A DNA stretch of 64,000 nucleotides from contig JAACJO010000016.1 in NCBI GenBank assembly GCA_013368445.1, positions 1-64,000 of the forward strand, written 5' to 3'. Numbering within the stretch: the stretch's first letter is position 1; each line of letters starts with the position of its first letter. Source of the DNA: Leucocoprinus leucothites (Eukaryota; Basidiomycota; Agaricomycetes; Agaricales; Agaricaceae). The notes below the pieces were generated by a model. It saw only the letters and a program-made list of their open reading frames with translations, was not told the origin of the DNA and did no database searches. Shown here piece after piece: positions 43,030-62,593 of the stretch. A program made the translations under genes and the position numbers.

Positions 43030-43257
43030 TTATAACAGAATAAATTCATCTCTCTCCGGAGACTGGGTAAATGTTACATACACGCATTGGAAAACAGAGT
43101 AGTCTGATTCATAGGGAATCGCTAAAATGCGATGTAAGAGCGCCTGTCCAATGGCGTTCGTGTCTGGGCAGGAGTATGTGCAGACTGTCGGTTGGGCTTG
43201 AGCAAACTGTCCGATGGAAAATGCAACGACAACAAAGAGAAGGCGCTGGACGAGCAT
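43030..43257 (-). CDS. Small secreted Cys-containing protein
   Basis: A 75-codon frame from ATG 43257. The N-terminus MLVQRLLFVVVAFSIGQFAQA is a strong signal peptide with an AQA cleavage site. The mature part starts QPTVCTYSCPDTNAIGQ and contains FQCVY near the end. The C-x-Y-x-C-P ... QCVY arrangement resembles a basidiomycete family of small secreted proteins of unknown function. The 3' end may be spliced (GTGTATG just after FQC). It diverges from the F-box gene at 43493. Confidence 0.5.
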   Translation of the reverse strand: MLVQRLLFVVVAFSIGQFAQAQPTVCTYSCPDTNAIGQALLHRILAIPYESDYSVFQCVYVTFTQSPERDEFILL

Positions 43258-43406
43258 ACTGGGCAGAGGAAGAAGCTCAAAGGTTCATTGTCAACCGTGC
43301 ACTAACCGCCGCTGGTGGCAGATCGGATAGAGAGCGGTGGACAAGTGTGGGAACAAGGTGTTGATGTCGGTCCGCTCGGGGGGCTCAGCCTATTGGTGTC
43401 ATGGGA

Positions 43407-43414
43407 TCACGTGA
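43407..43414. promoter_or_regulatory. TCACGTGA palindrome (bHLH-type site)
   Basis: A perfect 8-bp E-box palindrome in the 235-bp divergent region between the small secreted protein and the F-box gene, with an inverted CCAAT (ATTGG) at about 43454. bHLH factors such as Cbf1 types bind TCACGTGA; use here is inference. Confidence 0.45.
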
Positions 43415-43492
43415 ATTGCACGACCAAGAACCACCCACCGCCACGGGCTCGGGATTGGCTCATTTTACCTCTCCCGACGTTCGTTTATTTTC

Positions 43493-45303
43493 ATGAATTT
43501 CCTCGACCTCCCCCATGACATTCTTGCTGAGATATTTCGATTGCTGGATGGAGACTCGGTCTATTCGTGTTCTCTTGTGAGCGTCTATCTTAGCCCCGTT
43601 ATTCGGATCCCTATCCTCACATTACAGCTTCGGACGATAGGTGAATAAAGGTCTCCATGTGTATCTCCACAGTCGCCGAGAATTCGAATATCGGTATAGA
43701 CTTGAGAAACAGGAGCTGATCAACGCAAGCGACGGGAAATGCACATACGAAAACAGGATTGATCTACTGAAGTACTTCGTCTATATGTGGTGGTCGGACT
43801 CTCGGAACCCCAAGACTCCCTACGAAATATACCATATTGAGGGAAGATGCATCGCGTATGAGCTCGTTGCGGGTGTGTTCGCCAAGACAGACGGCTCTTC
43901 CCTCCTATTACAATGGCTTCCCTCTTTCAATACTCCTGGGCGACAAGTGACTTATTCCCGGGACGAGGTCGGATTCCCTATCAAGGATTTCGCTCTTGAC
44001 CCTACGCAAGACGTGGTTGTGTCTATAGAAGCCAATTATTTGTGAGCATGCGAACTTCCCTCTCTGATACCATGAAGTGTATATTAAATTTCATAGACCA
44101 TACGTACTTCCGTGGAGTCGGGAGATTGTTCTTCACTTCAGAACGCTCTCGGCGAATACTCCTCATCCCGAAGCTAAGGAACCCACGATTCGGTTCCCCG
44201 TTCCCTACCATCCCCAAGGAAATGATCTCTCGGCTGTTACGATTCAGCTCGCGGATGATCTCCTTTCAATATCCTTCTCCAGTGGTTTGGGATTATACCG
44301 GCTTCTACTTTGGGATTGGAAAAATGCTACTGTCATTCTTGTGAGTCAAAGTCATCTCTGCTGTGCTGACAATACTAAGAAACCTACAAAGAACTCTATG
44401 TCACCGAGCTTACACCTACCACCAGGATCCTACTCGTTTGAGATTCTTTCCTCACGCTCCTATGCCATTCTATCCAGATCGAACAGCGGTAGCATCTACG
44501 TATACAACATCGAATATCCGAGGAATCCCGTGATACCACCATTTTGTGTGGCAAAACTCATGATGCCCTCTCTTCTTCCCGGAATCCAGTTGACGTCGTT
44601 ATTGTCACATACCGGCCCTTTCCTCGGCCAACCACGTCGTGACGGTCTTTTCACGACTTCCCCCGCAGCGCGCGTCTACGTTATCTCCGCGCGATTCCTG
44701 AACACCTCCCGCACCCACGCCACTTTTTTCATTCACGGTTCGGCCTTCGCGCCATATATTCAAACGAAGAGGCCTCAAATTCCATTTCCCGAAGTACCAT
44801 GGGAGGAATGGAGCCATCGCAAGTGTTTCGTCTTTCCTGAACATCTTTCGACCAATTGGTTAAGGCAGGTCCACCTTTTTTCTGTGTCGGTTGGTTCATT
44901 TGATAGGTTGTTAGCAGATTTATCCAAGGGACTCGAATTGTCATGCCTACTATGGAAGGGCCCGAGAACGGGAAAGTTCATATCCTCGATTTCAACCTTG
45001 TTCGCGACCCAGTTAGAGACGCTGAAAGCAGCAATTTCGGTTTGTTCATGCAAGATATTCATTTCATACTGCCACCAAGAATACGAACGATGTTGGTGGG
45101 ATCCTCGTGTACTTCATGGATGATAGATGAAGATTACATTCTTGGGTTGAACGTCAGTTCCTCTCATACATACTTGACCTATAGTTTTCCCATTGACTTT
45201 TCGATTTTAGACCACCGGAGATTTCGAGGAACAAATTCGCAGCTTGGAAGTATATTCTATGTATCATAGTCACGACGTACAGCCACAGAATATAGATATG
45301 TAG
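43493..45303 (+). CDS. F-box protein (Agaricomycete type)
   Basis: Exons 43493-43579, 43641-44041, 44097-44340 and about 44392 onward, plus later exons, ending TAG 45301-45303. The N-terminus MNFLDLPHDILAEIFRLL..DSVYSCSLV is an F-box, which binds Skp1 in SCF ubiquitin ligases. Downstream, YRYRLEKQELINASDG, IDLLKYFVYMWWSDS, AYELVAGVFAK, VVSIEANYL, RTLSANTPHPEAKEP and AILSRSNSGSIYVY follow the layout of a large Agaricomycete F-box family whose C-terminal part is probably a beta-rich substrate-recognition region. SWMIDEDYILGLN near the end is also typical. One internal junction near 44870-44925 is uncertain. Substrate unknown. It ends 21 bp from the convergent 5'-nucleotidase gene. Confidence 0.78.
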
Positions 45304-45324
45304 TAATTCGAGGGCCCCTTCCTT

Positions 45325-47236
45325 CTAGTTGCCTTTCTGAGGTGCCGTGTCGTTTGTGGTCGCAATACGACCATCGAGCTGATAGTTGATGGGACTATGT
45401 GCCTTAACGTAATCGGCAAATACCACATCTACCGTTTCCAAGATGGTAAAATCATTCCGCGCTGGCCAAAAGTTGTCGCCTCCTCTAGCCACATAATCAG
45501 TTGTGGCAATGAGATACGTCTGTGACAGAACGACGGGTTGACCGGCGATGGAAAGTGTGATGAGTTTACTTTTAGTCGGGTTCGATGGGTTATACGTGAA
45601 TCGTATGTTCTTGGAAACCTGCACGAATTTCGGGACGGGCAACCCATTGTTGAGATTGACCTTCGAGACGATACCCTCGAAGGTGTCCCAGAGTTCTGCG
45701 CCGGTGAGGTTGAGCTGGACATAAGCATTGCCAAAGGGAAAACAATCCAGTGCTTGTTGAAGTGTAATGTTGCCAGCGTCAATATTGATGCGTATTCCAC
45801 CGGCGTTCATAATCGCACCGACAGGGCCTGGGAGGTATGCTTCGAGAGCGTCACCTGTGAGGTCACCAAGGTTGCATTCACCTTGCCCGCAGGCCTGTGA
45901 GAGGGGTGTCTGAGTGACCCCGATAATCGTCTTGGCAAAAGGATCAAACGCTTCCTCCCACTCTTTGATCTCCGATTCGAGTTCGGGTTCTAGCGCGGTC
46001 GCGTTGGTAAGATGGATAGGAGCGCCTTCATATTTCACGATTTTTCCCTGCGCGTCATACTCGACGTCAATATACCCTAAATACTCCCCCCATCTATATG
46101 CCGTAACAACAAATACTTCGTCTCCGTCTAGGTTGTGGGCGATTGTCGGGTAAGGACCAGCGGCACCTTCCATATCACCAATAAGTGTATGAGAGTGACC
46201 GCCGATAATCAAGGAAATGCCTGTCGTATTCTGCGCCAACTGGATATCTTGATCATAGCCAATATGGGTGAGAGCGACGATTCGATTTATTTTGGGGTGC
46301 TGTGCTTTGATTAATTCGACTGTGCGTTGCGTGGCTGTGACGGGGTCTTCGAATTGGGTGAGGTTGCTAGGATTTGAGATAAAGGCTGTCGTCTCGGTGG
46401 TAACGGCTAAAAGAGCGAGTTTGTAGTGAGGGAATATTTTGTAAGGAATCAGTCGCTGTGAGAGTTTCGGGTGTTGGGTGTGGATGTTGCTTGAAATGAT
46501 GGGAAAGGTGAGATTAGCGAGGAAGTCGCTGAGAAGGTCATCTCCATCATCAAATTCGTGATTTCCGAGAGTCATAGCGTCAAACCCTAGTTGGTTGAGC
46601 GTTTCGGCTATCTTTTCGCCTTTGTAAATGGTATAAAACAATGTGCCCTAATGTATTTTGAGTATTGCCGTGAATGTAAAGTCGGGAGTTATGCTCTTTA
46701 CCTGGAACTCATCTCCAGCATTCAAGAACAAGGAGTTTTTCTTGGAGGGACGCTGTTCTTCCAAAATAGTTTTTACTCTGGCGTAGCCTCCGACACAGCC
46801 TTGTGAAAGGTGACAATGAACAGCCAAGTCAAAAAGTGATGATAATCAGATAATAGTCTGATACCTACCTTGAGCCGGATCCGTACATGCAGATCCGCTG
46901 GTCTTAAATTGGTCGAGGTGGCTGTCAGAAAGCAGTTGCATTTGAGGTGAGCCATTGATCTTAGGATTTTGATAACAGGAGCACTCACGAATGAACATCG
47001 TTTATGTGGTAGAACGAAACTTCGAAGTTCCCAGTGTCCTTCAGCAAATGTTGGTCACCCCCAATCCCAGTTTGGCCGTCACTGCTTCTTTCATTCACAT
47101 AACCAGTGCCACGTGTATATAGCTGCCGACGTCGCGAGACAAGTCGATCCACTTTGACAGGTGGCTGACTGCTTAGCGCAAAAATGCATTTTGTCAAGCA
47201 TAATTGAACAATCAAGAGGAGCTTTGGCAGATGCAT
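45325..47236 (-). CDS. Secreted 5'-nucleotidase (UshA/CD73 family)
   Basis: Minus-strand gene, ATG 47236, stop 45325-45327. The N-terminus MHLPKLLLIVQLCLTKCIFA is a signal peptide. The metallophosphatase domain shows FYHINDVHS-H (metal-binding Asp and His, split by an intron), an Asp-containing NAGDEFQ, TLGNHEFDDGDD (GNHE motif), LTHIGYDQDI and IIGGHSHT. The C-terminal nucleotidase domain has CNLGDLTGDALEAYLPG, GAIMNAGGIR, FPFGNAYVQLNLTGAEL and ATTDYVARGGDNFW. Residues of the two-metal centre and the nucleotide-stacking region are present, so the enzyme should be active. The family removes phosphate from extracellular nucleotides, for phosphate or nucleoside salvage; roles in host interaction are known elsewhere but not shown here. 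No GPI signal is seen at the C-terminus. Confidence 0.9.
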
Positions 47237-48021
47237 TTGTCGTCGAGTAAGGACAGTCTGTCGACGGTAAGTCGACGGTGAGGGTCGGTGATGAGGATAG
47301 CAATCAACTCACCTCATGCCATGCCGTACTTTATATAGACGCTCTGTTGGCTGCAGGGATCACGACATTGGACAGGTGATTGTGTGAGGCGCTAATAGAG
47401 AGGCTTCAGGGACACGTCAAGCACGACAAAGGACAGATGCGAAGTCTATTGGATAACAATCCGCATGAATAAGGCACAAGATGAGTAGTCGAGAATTGAC
47501 CGAGAGTCTCCAGTAAACCTGCACCTACTGTTAAATCGGAGGAGGTGGGAACTTACCCAACGCATTACTGTCTTTGTCCTCGGCGCCTGGGAACTCAGAC
47601 TCTATTGAGCTAAATCCCTTGTTTAAATCGTTAATCCGCTGGTGTACATACGATATTGCCGAATATAAATGGCAGCTAGATCAAATCACTGAATGCAGTC
47701 AGTCAAACGCTTGCCCAGGATCATCACCGAGAAGGCCTGTGATGGCCTCCGCCTTGCAACATCTCCACTACACGGCTCGGTACGGAATAGGAGCTAATTA
47801 CTCTTCGTGTTGTGAATGTTCAATGTAGATCCGCTGACCACCGAGGTCACCGTCCCCGGGCTGTTGAGTACACAACCTTCATGTTTCATTCTTGTCCCTT
47901 GCTCCCAAGAGTTCTACAAATACCGAGGGAACATAGAACGAATGCTATTTACCCGCCCCGTTCGCACCCACTCCCCATTCCTCTCACCTCTCCCTCACGT
48001 ATTCACGAAGTCCCATCCCTC
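47237..48021. other. Intergenic, promoters of 5'-nucleotidase and DUF6593 gene 1
   Basis: About 0.8 kb between divergent starts. No gene recognised; the frame at 47574-47828 has no domain features. The 100 bp before the DUF6593 ATG are C/T-rich, as in fungal leaders. Confidence 0.4.
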
Positions 48022-48732
48022 ATGTTTGGTAACCCATATGCTCAGGGAGGCTGGTTCAACCTCGAAAGTCATGGCCTCCCGCTTCCAGATCACAGAGTCT
48101 CACCGACATTTGGCGCCCTACCACATTACATCCCAGTCCTATCACCAAATATTATCACATTTCTCTTCGCGAGCCAAGACCAAGATATCTTGAATTGCGA
48201 TGTGACAGACGCAAGCTTCCAGAAATCTTACAAAATTAGCACTAATAAACGAGGACTTGGGAATACGACGATCAAACGCGCTGATGGGGAGATTTCAGGC
48301 GTGATTGATTGGCAACGGCATCCTGAGGTAGAGGTGTTCCGTTCATTTCAGAGGCAGCAAGCTTCTTCGCTATTGAGGCTATGTCCGGATGGCAGGTGCG
48401 ATTAAATGATGGACAATGGGTAAACTCGTATCTGACTTTATATATGTCATCTGCCAGGGGTAGACTCATGGACCTGCGCGGGAAACAATATATTTGGAAG
48501 GCCAACAACGAGAGTACTTCTGTATGATATCATGAGATTTCTTTCGCGATTTCTTCTCACTATCTTTCAGCTTCATATTGCAGGTGTTGACCAAGAAGAA
48601 CCTTCAGCTAAGATAACTCGAATACCACAGGGTGTCCTCCTCGAGATCACGACCTCTGCTGTCCAAGCTGGGCTTCTGGACGTCGTTGTTATGGTGGCTG
48701 TCTTGTTGTACTCCGGCCGCCGGTTTGATTGA
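48022..48732 (+). CDS. DUF6593-family protein, copy 1
   Basis: Three exons, 48022-48395, 48458-48521 and 48571-48732 (199 residues). The N-terminus MFGNPYAQGGWFN is typical of the family's short disordered Asn/Pro/Tyr lead. The domain follows: FLFASQDQDILNCDVTDASF, IKRADGEISGVIDWQRHPEVEV, RLMDLRGKQYIWKANNES and ITTSAVQAGLLDVVVMVAVLLYSGRRFD. This strand-rich layout (a tubby-like C-terminal-domain look, inference) is common and multicopy in Agaricomycetes and has no known function. The second exon is exactly 64 nt in this copy and in the paralogue at 51257, with the same phases. Confidence 0.82.
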
Positions 48733-51256
48733 TCGCACCTTCGGTACCCGACAACCGACCTGGGGCTGTGTTGTCGCGCTTGCCTTATGTAATTATCCAT
48801 TGTCTTCTTACAGTTATTTATTTCGTCTTGTGCACCTATGATCCATGATACCCGGGTAGAGACCCATAAAGTATGAGTATATAAGCGAACACGGGAATAC
48901 TCGCTGGCAGATTTCGCTCTACATCTCTGTTTTACCCTTGGTCATAGTTCAGTGCTGACACTAGAAGGGTACCAAAGGAATCTCCCCACGATACCATAGA
49001 GCATAGGTAGAGGCCAATACTACTAAGTGGAATTCCTTATCCTGCCGTTTAGCATATAAAATATGTCATGTATAAGCTGTTCGCAATAATACGACCGTGA
49101 TTTACGTTACTTGGCAGGACAGAAAAGCAATTGTGTATTTTCCCTCTCAAAAGCAAGATACAAACTTGAGGTGACAGACGCCCTGCGTCGCTAACGCAAG
49201 CTAGAAGTGGTTAAGTAACTCAATGGAGAAGAGACTCGAATGCTACACTGATTTTATATAAATATAGTATATCGACCTAGAGCGAGATCTAGCCTTTTGT
49301 TCATTTATCGTGACATGCAAACATGAGCGTACATAAACCACCTGTTTTGTGAACGCATGACTTGCGCACTGCAGGAAGCCTGAAAACTCTACAGTTGAGT
49401 GTAGTGTATGAAGCAGTCGATAATCCTGAAAATAATCCGGAATGGTTGCGTGAAGAGCGGGTGCATTTCGGCGTTATGTCGTTCTCTTGCTTATGATGTT
49501 CCACTATGTTATATGACTTATGTTTTATGTATATTTCCCCTTTGGGATCCGGATTTTCATACATACAGCATTCAATACAGCGGAGAAGTCTGAGCCTCTC
49601 CTTGCACAGCAATAATGTAGCTGTACTTTTTTTAATCTTGCCCGACATATAAGCGAAAATTCTATTTACGGACCTACTGTCATAATAGATCAACGAAAGT
49701 GGTAGAGAGTGTCGTGAGCCGGTTCGTGAGAGGATGGAATAGGGGATACAGTAAGTGATATTTTAATGTCAATCTGATAGAAGATACATGCGGGGTGGAA
49801 GAGACTTGGTTCACTGGCAATAATAAAGTTCACGCCATAGAAAACTATTCGACCTTGAACCCATGGCGCATTTCGAGGCATCGTATCATCAGACACCCCC
49901 GGTCTAGTGGATGCGGTGACCCGCTAAGGGGTGGTCGTAGAGCCTAGTTTGAATGTTTCGGTCGATTCAGTGCTGCTAGTTCTCGAAGCCAGCTTGGCGT
50001 CATCGATGAAATCAGCCCCCGAGTCACAGCCAAACAGGTTACCAATGCAATTACTTCAACGAATCTCATAAGGAAACAACGTCACTGAAAGCTCCATTCT
50101 CAAATAATTGAGGGAACTGGAAATGACAGTACTCGACACGGAGATCACAGTAACCGGAAAGAGAGGACTAGAGGAGCACCAACGGTCGAGATGGCATCGA
50201 TAAAGGGGCAATGGTTCGAGGTTGCTTGATTTGAATGAACCTTGGGTTGGGCCAAATGTTATCCTCGCCCGCACATCTCCGAAAAAGCCACCCACTAGTA
50301 GACATCCAGCCACACTTTAGAGGTCGGACAGAAATCGGGTGGGTTCAGGTATCAGCAAACCTGACACATGCGCTGAAAAACAAAACAACGCAAAATGTGG
50401 CGTTTCAGAATGCGATACTGTTCCATGTATGTAGGTTAAGGAAGCGCCGGGCGCTCGCCGCTCAACAGAGTGAAAGGCGTTGGCTAAACTGATAACTTCA
50501 TTGATCAACTAACCACCCTGAATTTACTTTAACAGGAACAAAGAGAGACTTTTATTCCATGGGTGGGACAGCTCCCCGTTTACTTATTGGGAAGTTGGAA
50601 CACCAGTTCATGTGTCGTCATGGAACTCGGAGATAACGAATCAAGACTCACAGACAATTATACTTTCCAGTGACGATCTGCCAGAGCTATGAACGCCTTG
50701 ATTCGAGTAGTCGAGGCTGCCATCTCATCAAGATGACTGCCCATCGACTATGATGGTAAAGCAGACACCTGAGAGCCCTTCAGGTGCTGATCGCATCACC
50801 AACTCAAACCGGATCAGCGTAATCACCTGATCCTATCGGGACCAGTAATTTTGAATGCTTGTACAAGCTCAAACGCGACCGCTTCGCCATTCGACATATC
50901 GGTTTTCAACAAGCTCACTAATCCTGATTCACCTCCTCGGCGCCTCTCCTGCGCCCTCGTCATTTACGTGGATGAACAAGATGGCGCAGGCGAATGTCCG
51001 TGATGCTGGTTAATCCGGGCGCAGCCCTACTCAAACAACGTGGCAAGCCCCTACATCTCTATTTACAGTTCTCCAGGGGCAAATATTGCACAGAGTTGTT
51101 GTCCTGTATCACTTTCTGAGGTCGGGTTGGTCCTCGGTGCTAGAACCGATAGCTCTGCTTTTGTTTGAGTATTTAACCTGGACGATAATCCTCCTCGCTG
51201 TTATCCCAACGAACCCTCTGCTCTCATCTTCTGTGTACTCCATACCCTTCGCTAAT
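48733..51256. other. Intergenic with a hairpin-rich patch at 50637-50868
   Basis: About 2.5 kb between the two DUF6593 genes. No supported coding region. At 50637-50868 inverted repeats crowd together: 50637-50645/50697-50705 (9 bp), 50721-50725/50731-50735, 50741-50745/50752-50756, 50766-50772/50780-50786 (7 bp, 7-nt loop), 50786-50792/50812-50818 (7 bp) and the 12-bp palindrome 50857-50868 (GCTTGTACAAGC). TATTTAA at 51170-51176 may serve the downstream gene. Confidence 0.5.
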
Positions 51257-52001
51257 ATGTACAACATCAATCCTTACGCCCAAGCTGGCTGGTATAATCC
51301 CGCCAACCCCTCATCTATAAATGAACGCCCAGGACCTACGATTTCGAGTCAGCCTCCCACTTTCGGGGCTCTTCCTTATCCCGAGACACCTGGATCGCCT
51401 ACTAAACGCTTTGTGTTCACATCACAAGGGCAAAGTATCATCCAGCAGTGCGACGTGGTGGATGCGGAGACTTGCCTTCCGGCGTATAAGATTAAAATGG
51501 CCCGGGACGGTTTCGATTATACCTCGCTACTGCGCCCAAATGGAACACCTGTGGGATACATTGTATGGAAACCACAAGGGCCGGAGGTTGAGCTATACAG
51601 CGTCGTCGGGAAACAAAAGGCAAAAGATTGGCTTCCTCTGTCCCCCGATCAGAGGTAAGACTTCTAGAGGAACCCTTTCCGCTGTACTGACCTGATCGTG
51701 CTACAGCTCTCGATTTATGCAATTCCAAGGAAAACATTACACATGGCAATTTGCACGAGATGCCATGTATGTGAGTACCCCCGTATTTCTCTCTTTGAAT
51801 GTAACGGCAGGACTGACGTGTTTTGAATCGCTCTAGTTCTATGCATATTCCCTGAATAGGCATCAACAGCTTGGAAAAATCTATCCCGCAAAAGACGGCA
51901 CAACTATATTTGAAGCGAGCGATTCGCTCATCAGTCATGGAATGTTGGAGAGTATTATCCTTGCCATTACACTACTACTCTCTGAGCGGTTCCGCGAATG
52001 A
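51257..52001 (+). CDS. DUF6593-family protein, copy 2
   Basis: Three exons, 51257-51654, 51707-51770 and 51837-52001 (208 residues). The start MYNINPYAQAGWYNP parallels MFGNPYAQGGWFN of copy 1. Domain landmarks are RFVFTSQGQSIIQQCDVVDAE, VGYIVWKPQGPEVELYSVVGKQ, SSRFMQFQGKHYTWQFA and FEASDSLISHGMLESIILAITLLLSERFR. Exon phases match copy 1 and the middle exon has the same 64-nt length, so the two arose by duplication. The proteins have diverged strongly: copy 2 keeps WKPQGPEVE where copy 1 has WQRHPEVE, the commoner family form. Function unknown. Confidence 0.82.
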
Positions 52002-53048
52002 TCATGCAAGCTGTGTACGCATGATCGGCCTATTGTTATTTATTGAGTGTGTTCGAAATTATTTATTCTGATGTAGCACTATCACCTAGACTGTTTCCTT
52101 AGTTAGTAGGCTGTAGCATATATACATAGACCTCAACTCTGTCCTATAGATTTGAATCTCGTTTCCCCATTGCCTTATATAGACTTTGTATAGATCTCAT
52201 TTAATCAAGTTACTGAACACTTAATCGTGACTACTTCGGACTGACGATATTCTTATATCCCATCCCCAAACTCAAGTCCGCCATAATTTCACTAGGTTTT
52301 TTGTGATGTTTTCCGCAGTCATCAGTCCTTTCTGATGCTATGCCTTTAACGCGGCCAGGCACATTGCAAGTTCATTCTGTCCCAAACCAGCTGAATAATC
52401 TTCTTCGTGTGCCGAGAACTGCGAGTGAATGAGTAAGCTGTGCTGCTGCGCGTTTGGTGAAGGGTACCACATGTAAAGAAGTTGAAGACGATAAAACATG
52501 GCCACTGGAGTAAAATACACTCACGCCAGCCTAGGTTCACACACATGAAGGTCCGCCTACCTCGTCGGACTAGACATCTGACTTGCTCAGAGCTTAGATC
52601 AGATATTCGAGAACTACAAATGGTGTCAGCTTACGAGACGTATGCGACAAATAAGTGGACTGAAGCAAGGTCGTGTATCATCGTGGGACCTGCCTTGAAT
52701 ATATTAATATATTTCCAAATTAGATACATCTAGCACTTGTCAATGGGCCATAATTTGTGGTTAATCAGACAGCGAAAATGCTCGCCGAAAGACAAGCGAG
52801 CGAGATCAAGCCGATTTAGTATTTCAGTAGCATGGATCCAGCTCAGCGACAGTCAACTCCTCTCTTGGCAACGTCTTGCGAACGAGAAGACGCATTCGTC
52901 GTGAGATCATCTTGGTTCTCGAATCCAATTCTATTTCTGGCCCCATTTTACTTCTGGCCCGGTTGCTGACTGTGTTTACTTAGCTTTGTCCTAACGCATG
53001 AGAGTATAAAAGCCTTTGTAGAGCTCAGTTTCTAAGTCATCTTCCTAA
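52002..53048. other. Intergenic, upstream region of GMC copy 2
   Basis: About 1 kb. A minus-strand block at 52338-52450 could be the last exon of a small gene (ENELAMCLAALKA-like end, TAG), but no upstream exon fits. A 6-bp inverted repeat CGTCTT/AAGACG is at 52872-52877/52887-52892. Confidence 0.35.
53005..53012 (+). promoter_or_regulatory. TATA box of GMC copy 2
   Basis: TATAAAAG, 44 bp upstream of the ATG at 53049. Confidence 0.6.
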
Positions 53049-55360
<2,312 letters not shown>

Positions 55361-55599
55361 TTTTGATTTAAGTTAGCTCAGCTCCCATCCATGGGTGGGC
55401 GATATTGCTATGGTGATGGATTAAATATACGAGGATTTTGACTGACAATTCACGATTGATAAGAGATGAAGACAAGATAGCTTTGGGAAATGTGATTTTG
55501 TGCTTGGCGATAGATCTAACTTTCTGACCTACATAATGATCGGACCTACCGGCCAACGGGACAACAGCAATGCAACTATATACCCACGTATAGAGCTCA

Positions 55600-60809
<5,210 letters not shown>

Positions 60810-60857
60810 TCTGAAAAATGAAGGTCAGCCTACTATCGCAATAGACGAAGAACTGGA

Positions 60858-60864
60858 TTATATA
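60858..60864 (-). promoter_or_regulatory. TATA box of GMC copy 4
   Basis: TATATAA on the minus strand, about 50 bp upstream of the ATG at 60809. Confidence 0.5.
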
Positions 60865-62593
60865 GGCCATAATAATTCAGCTTCTTGGTCGCTCTCACGA
60901 GAAACCACGATATTCGTCAGGAGACGCCAGAACTTTGAGTCCATTCTGCAAGAAGTTGATTCTGTCCCTGAATAGAACCCATTATTAATCTAACTATATC
61001 TTTGAATCCCGGACATGTCATCTGATGGAGATACTCGTGGATATCGGGTCTTGAGTTGTGTGGAGTTGGTTCGTAGCAGTAGTCTTCTCGGAAGTACTGA
61101 ATGGAAGAGCTGCAGTACTTCAGGTAACGTGGAGCGTGTACAGATTCAGTGGAAAGTGCTCCGGAGAGATTTAACATCGACTTACACTATAAGGCTCGAC
61201 TGCACCCTTTCCATCGAGGTAGAGAGCTCTGCCATTGCTGCTGAGAAAATGAACGGACGGAAATAACGACAACACCGAAGTTTGTCGCACGCGATGGGAC
61301 ATAACAACTCCATTTTGTGTATCCACTTTCTTTCATAATTTACGAGGATCACGGGTATCCGGCCTCCGGACAACGTACTGTTTTACAGCTGATCAGATGA
61401 GCAGGACTTGGAGTGAGGAAAGGACAGGTTTTGTGATACCATTGGTGGCGCCTTAGTAAGTCATTTTGATCCCAGGGTCGAAAGAAGCCTGGGACTTGTA
61501 CATGTGGTACTTGCTTGTGACGATATCTGAATGCAATTGTACAGGCTATCATTCAACCTCGTGAACCTACAGAGGAGGGCGGGTAGAGTGTATTCCCTAT
61601 GAGTTGAGCATGGTATTCACTTACCATTCAGGGCTTTCTGCCGCCGGAGGTGATATGGCAAGAGGTCTGGGAGGTCTGCGCACCAAAGAAAGAGAAAATT
61701 TGGGTTGAGTGTAGTTGAGTGAGCATGGCGGTGCATCGAAGGATGCCAATGGAAGAACAGGGCCGCATCAAGTGGCTGATCATCCCGAAACGGTTAATTT
61801 CAGTTTGGCTTACGAAGTCATACTTCTATCGAAGGAAAATACTCACAGACGTGATAAAGGAAGGTTTGGTAGCAACTATCGCAAGAAATCTTCAACATGA
61901 ACAGCTTGGCATCGTGTACAAAACAACACTGGCTGCAGAGCGCTGTTGCGAGGTTCAACGACCACCTCAATCACTGAGTTGTCATGTTCCGGCGATTTTG
62001 GGAGCTGATAGGACATCCAGCGATACCTAAGAAGAGTCTCTAAAGTAAGTCCCTCGGTTTCTGAGGAACTATTCTGCCGGGACTCAGGAGAGAGTACGTA
62101 CCTATGTACGTCTTTCGCAAGAGGGGATTCAATCGGAAGGTAAAGTGAGTGGCTGTGCTCCGGATTATTTGTTCATGTGGGTCGCTTGTTTGTCGCATCA
62201 AATTGATCCTCTACAAAATGATACACCGTTCCAGACTTTACTACTAGCCTTGTCCAGCTATACTCTATATCATGGCCGCGCTCTACGAAAACAGGAATTT
62301 GGACTATGATATCTCACATCAATTTGTTGCGTACAGGCTTCTTGGCGTTCTCAAAGTGACTTTGCAATTCTTGGTTCCTCGTCTATCAAATAGAGTTTCA
62401 CGACGTTAACTGGAAAGGGAATGCATCAATCACCTCCTAATTTCCGGCTGATACACAAGGGCTAGATGGGGCCTCGAAGGATAACCTGGGAAGAAGAAGA
62501 GTTCTAGATACTACATTTGATAAACGCCCGCGGATAATATAACAAGACCTCGTTGTGGGCCCCGCCTCGTGGCACCCTTTCCCATCCACCGCC
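60865..62593. other. Intergenic, nothing recognised
   Basis: About 1.7 kb. Overlapping plus-strand frames at 61715-62030 and minus-strand frames at 61182-61552 lack domains and splice context. Confidence 0.4.
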
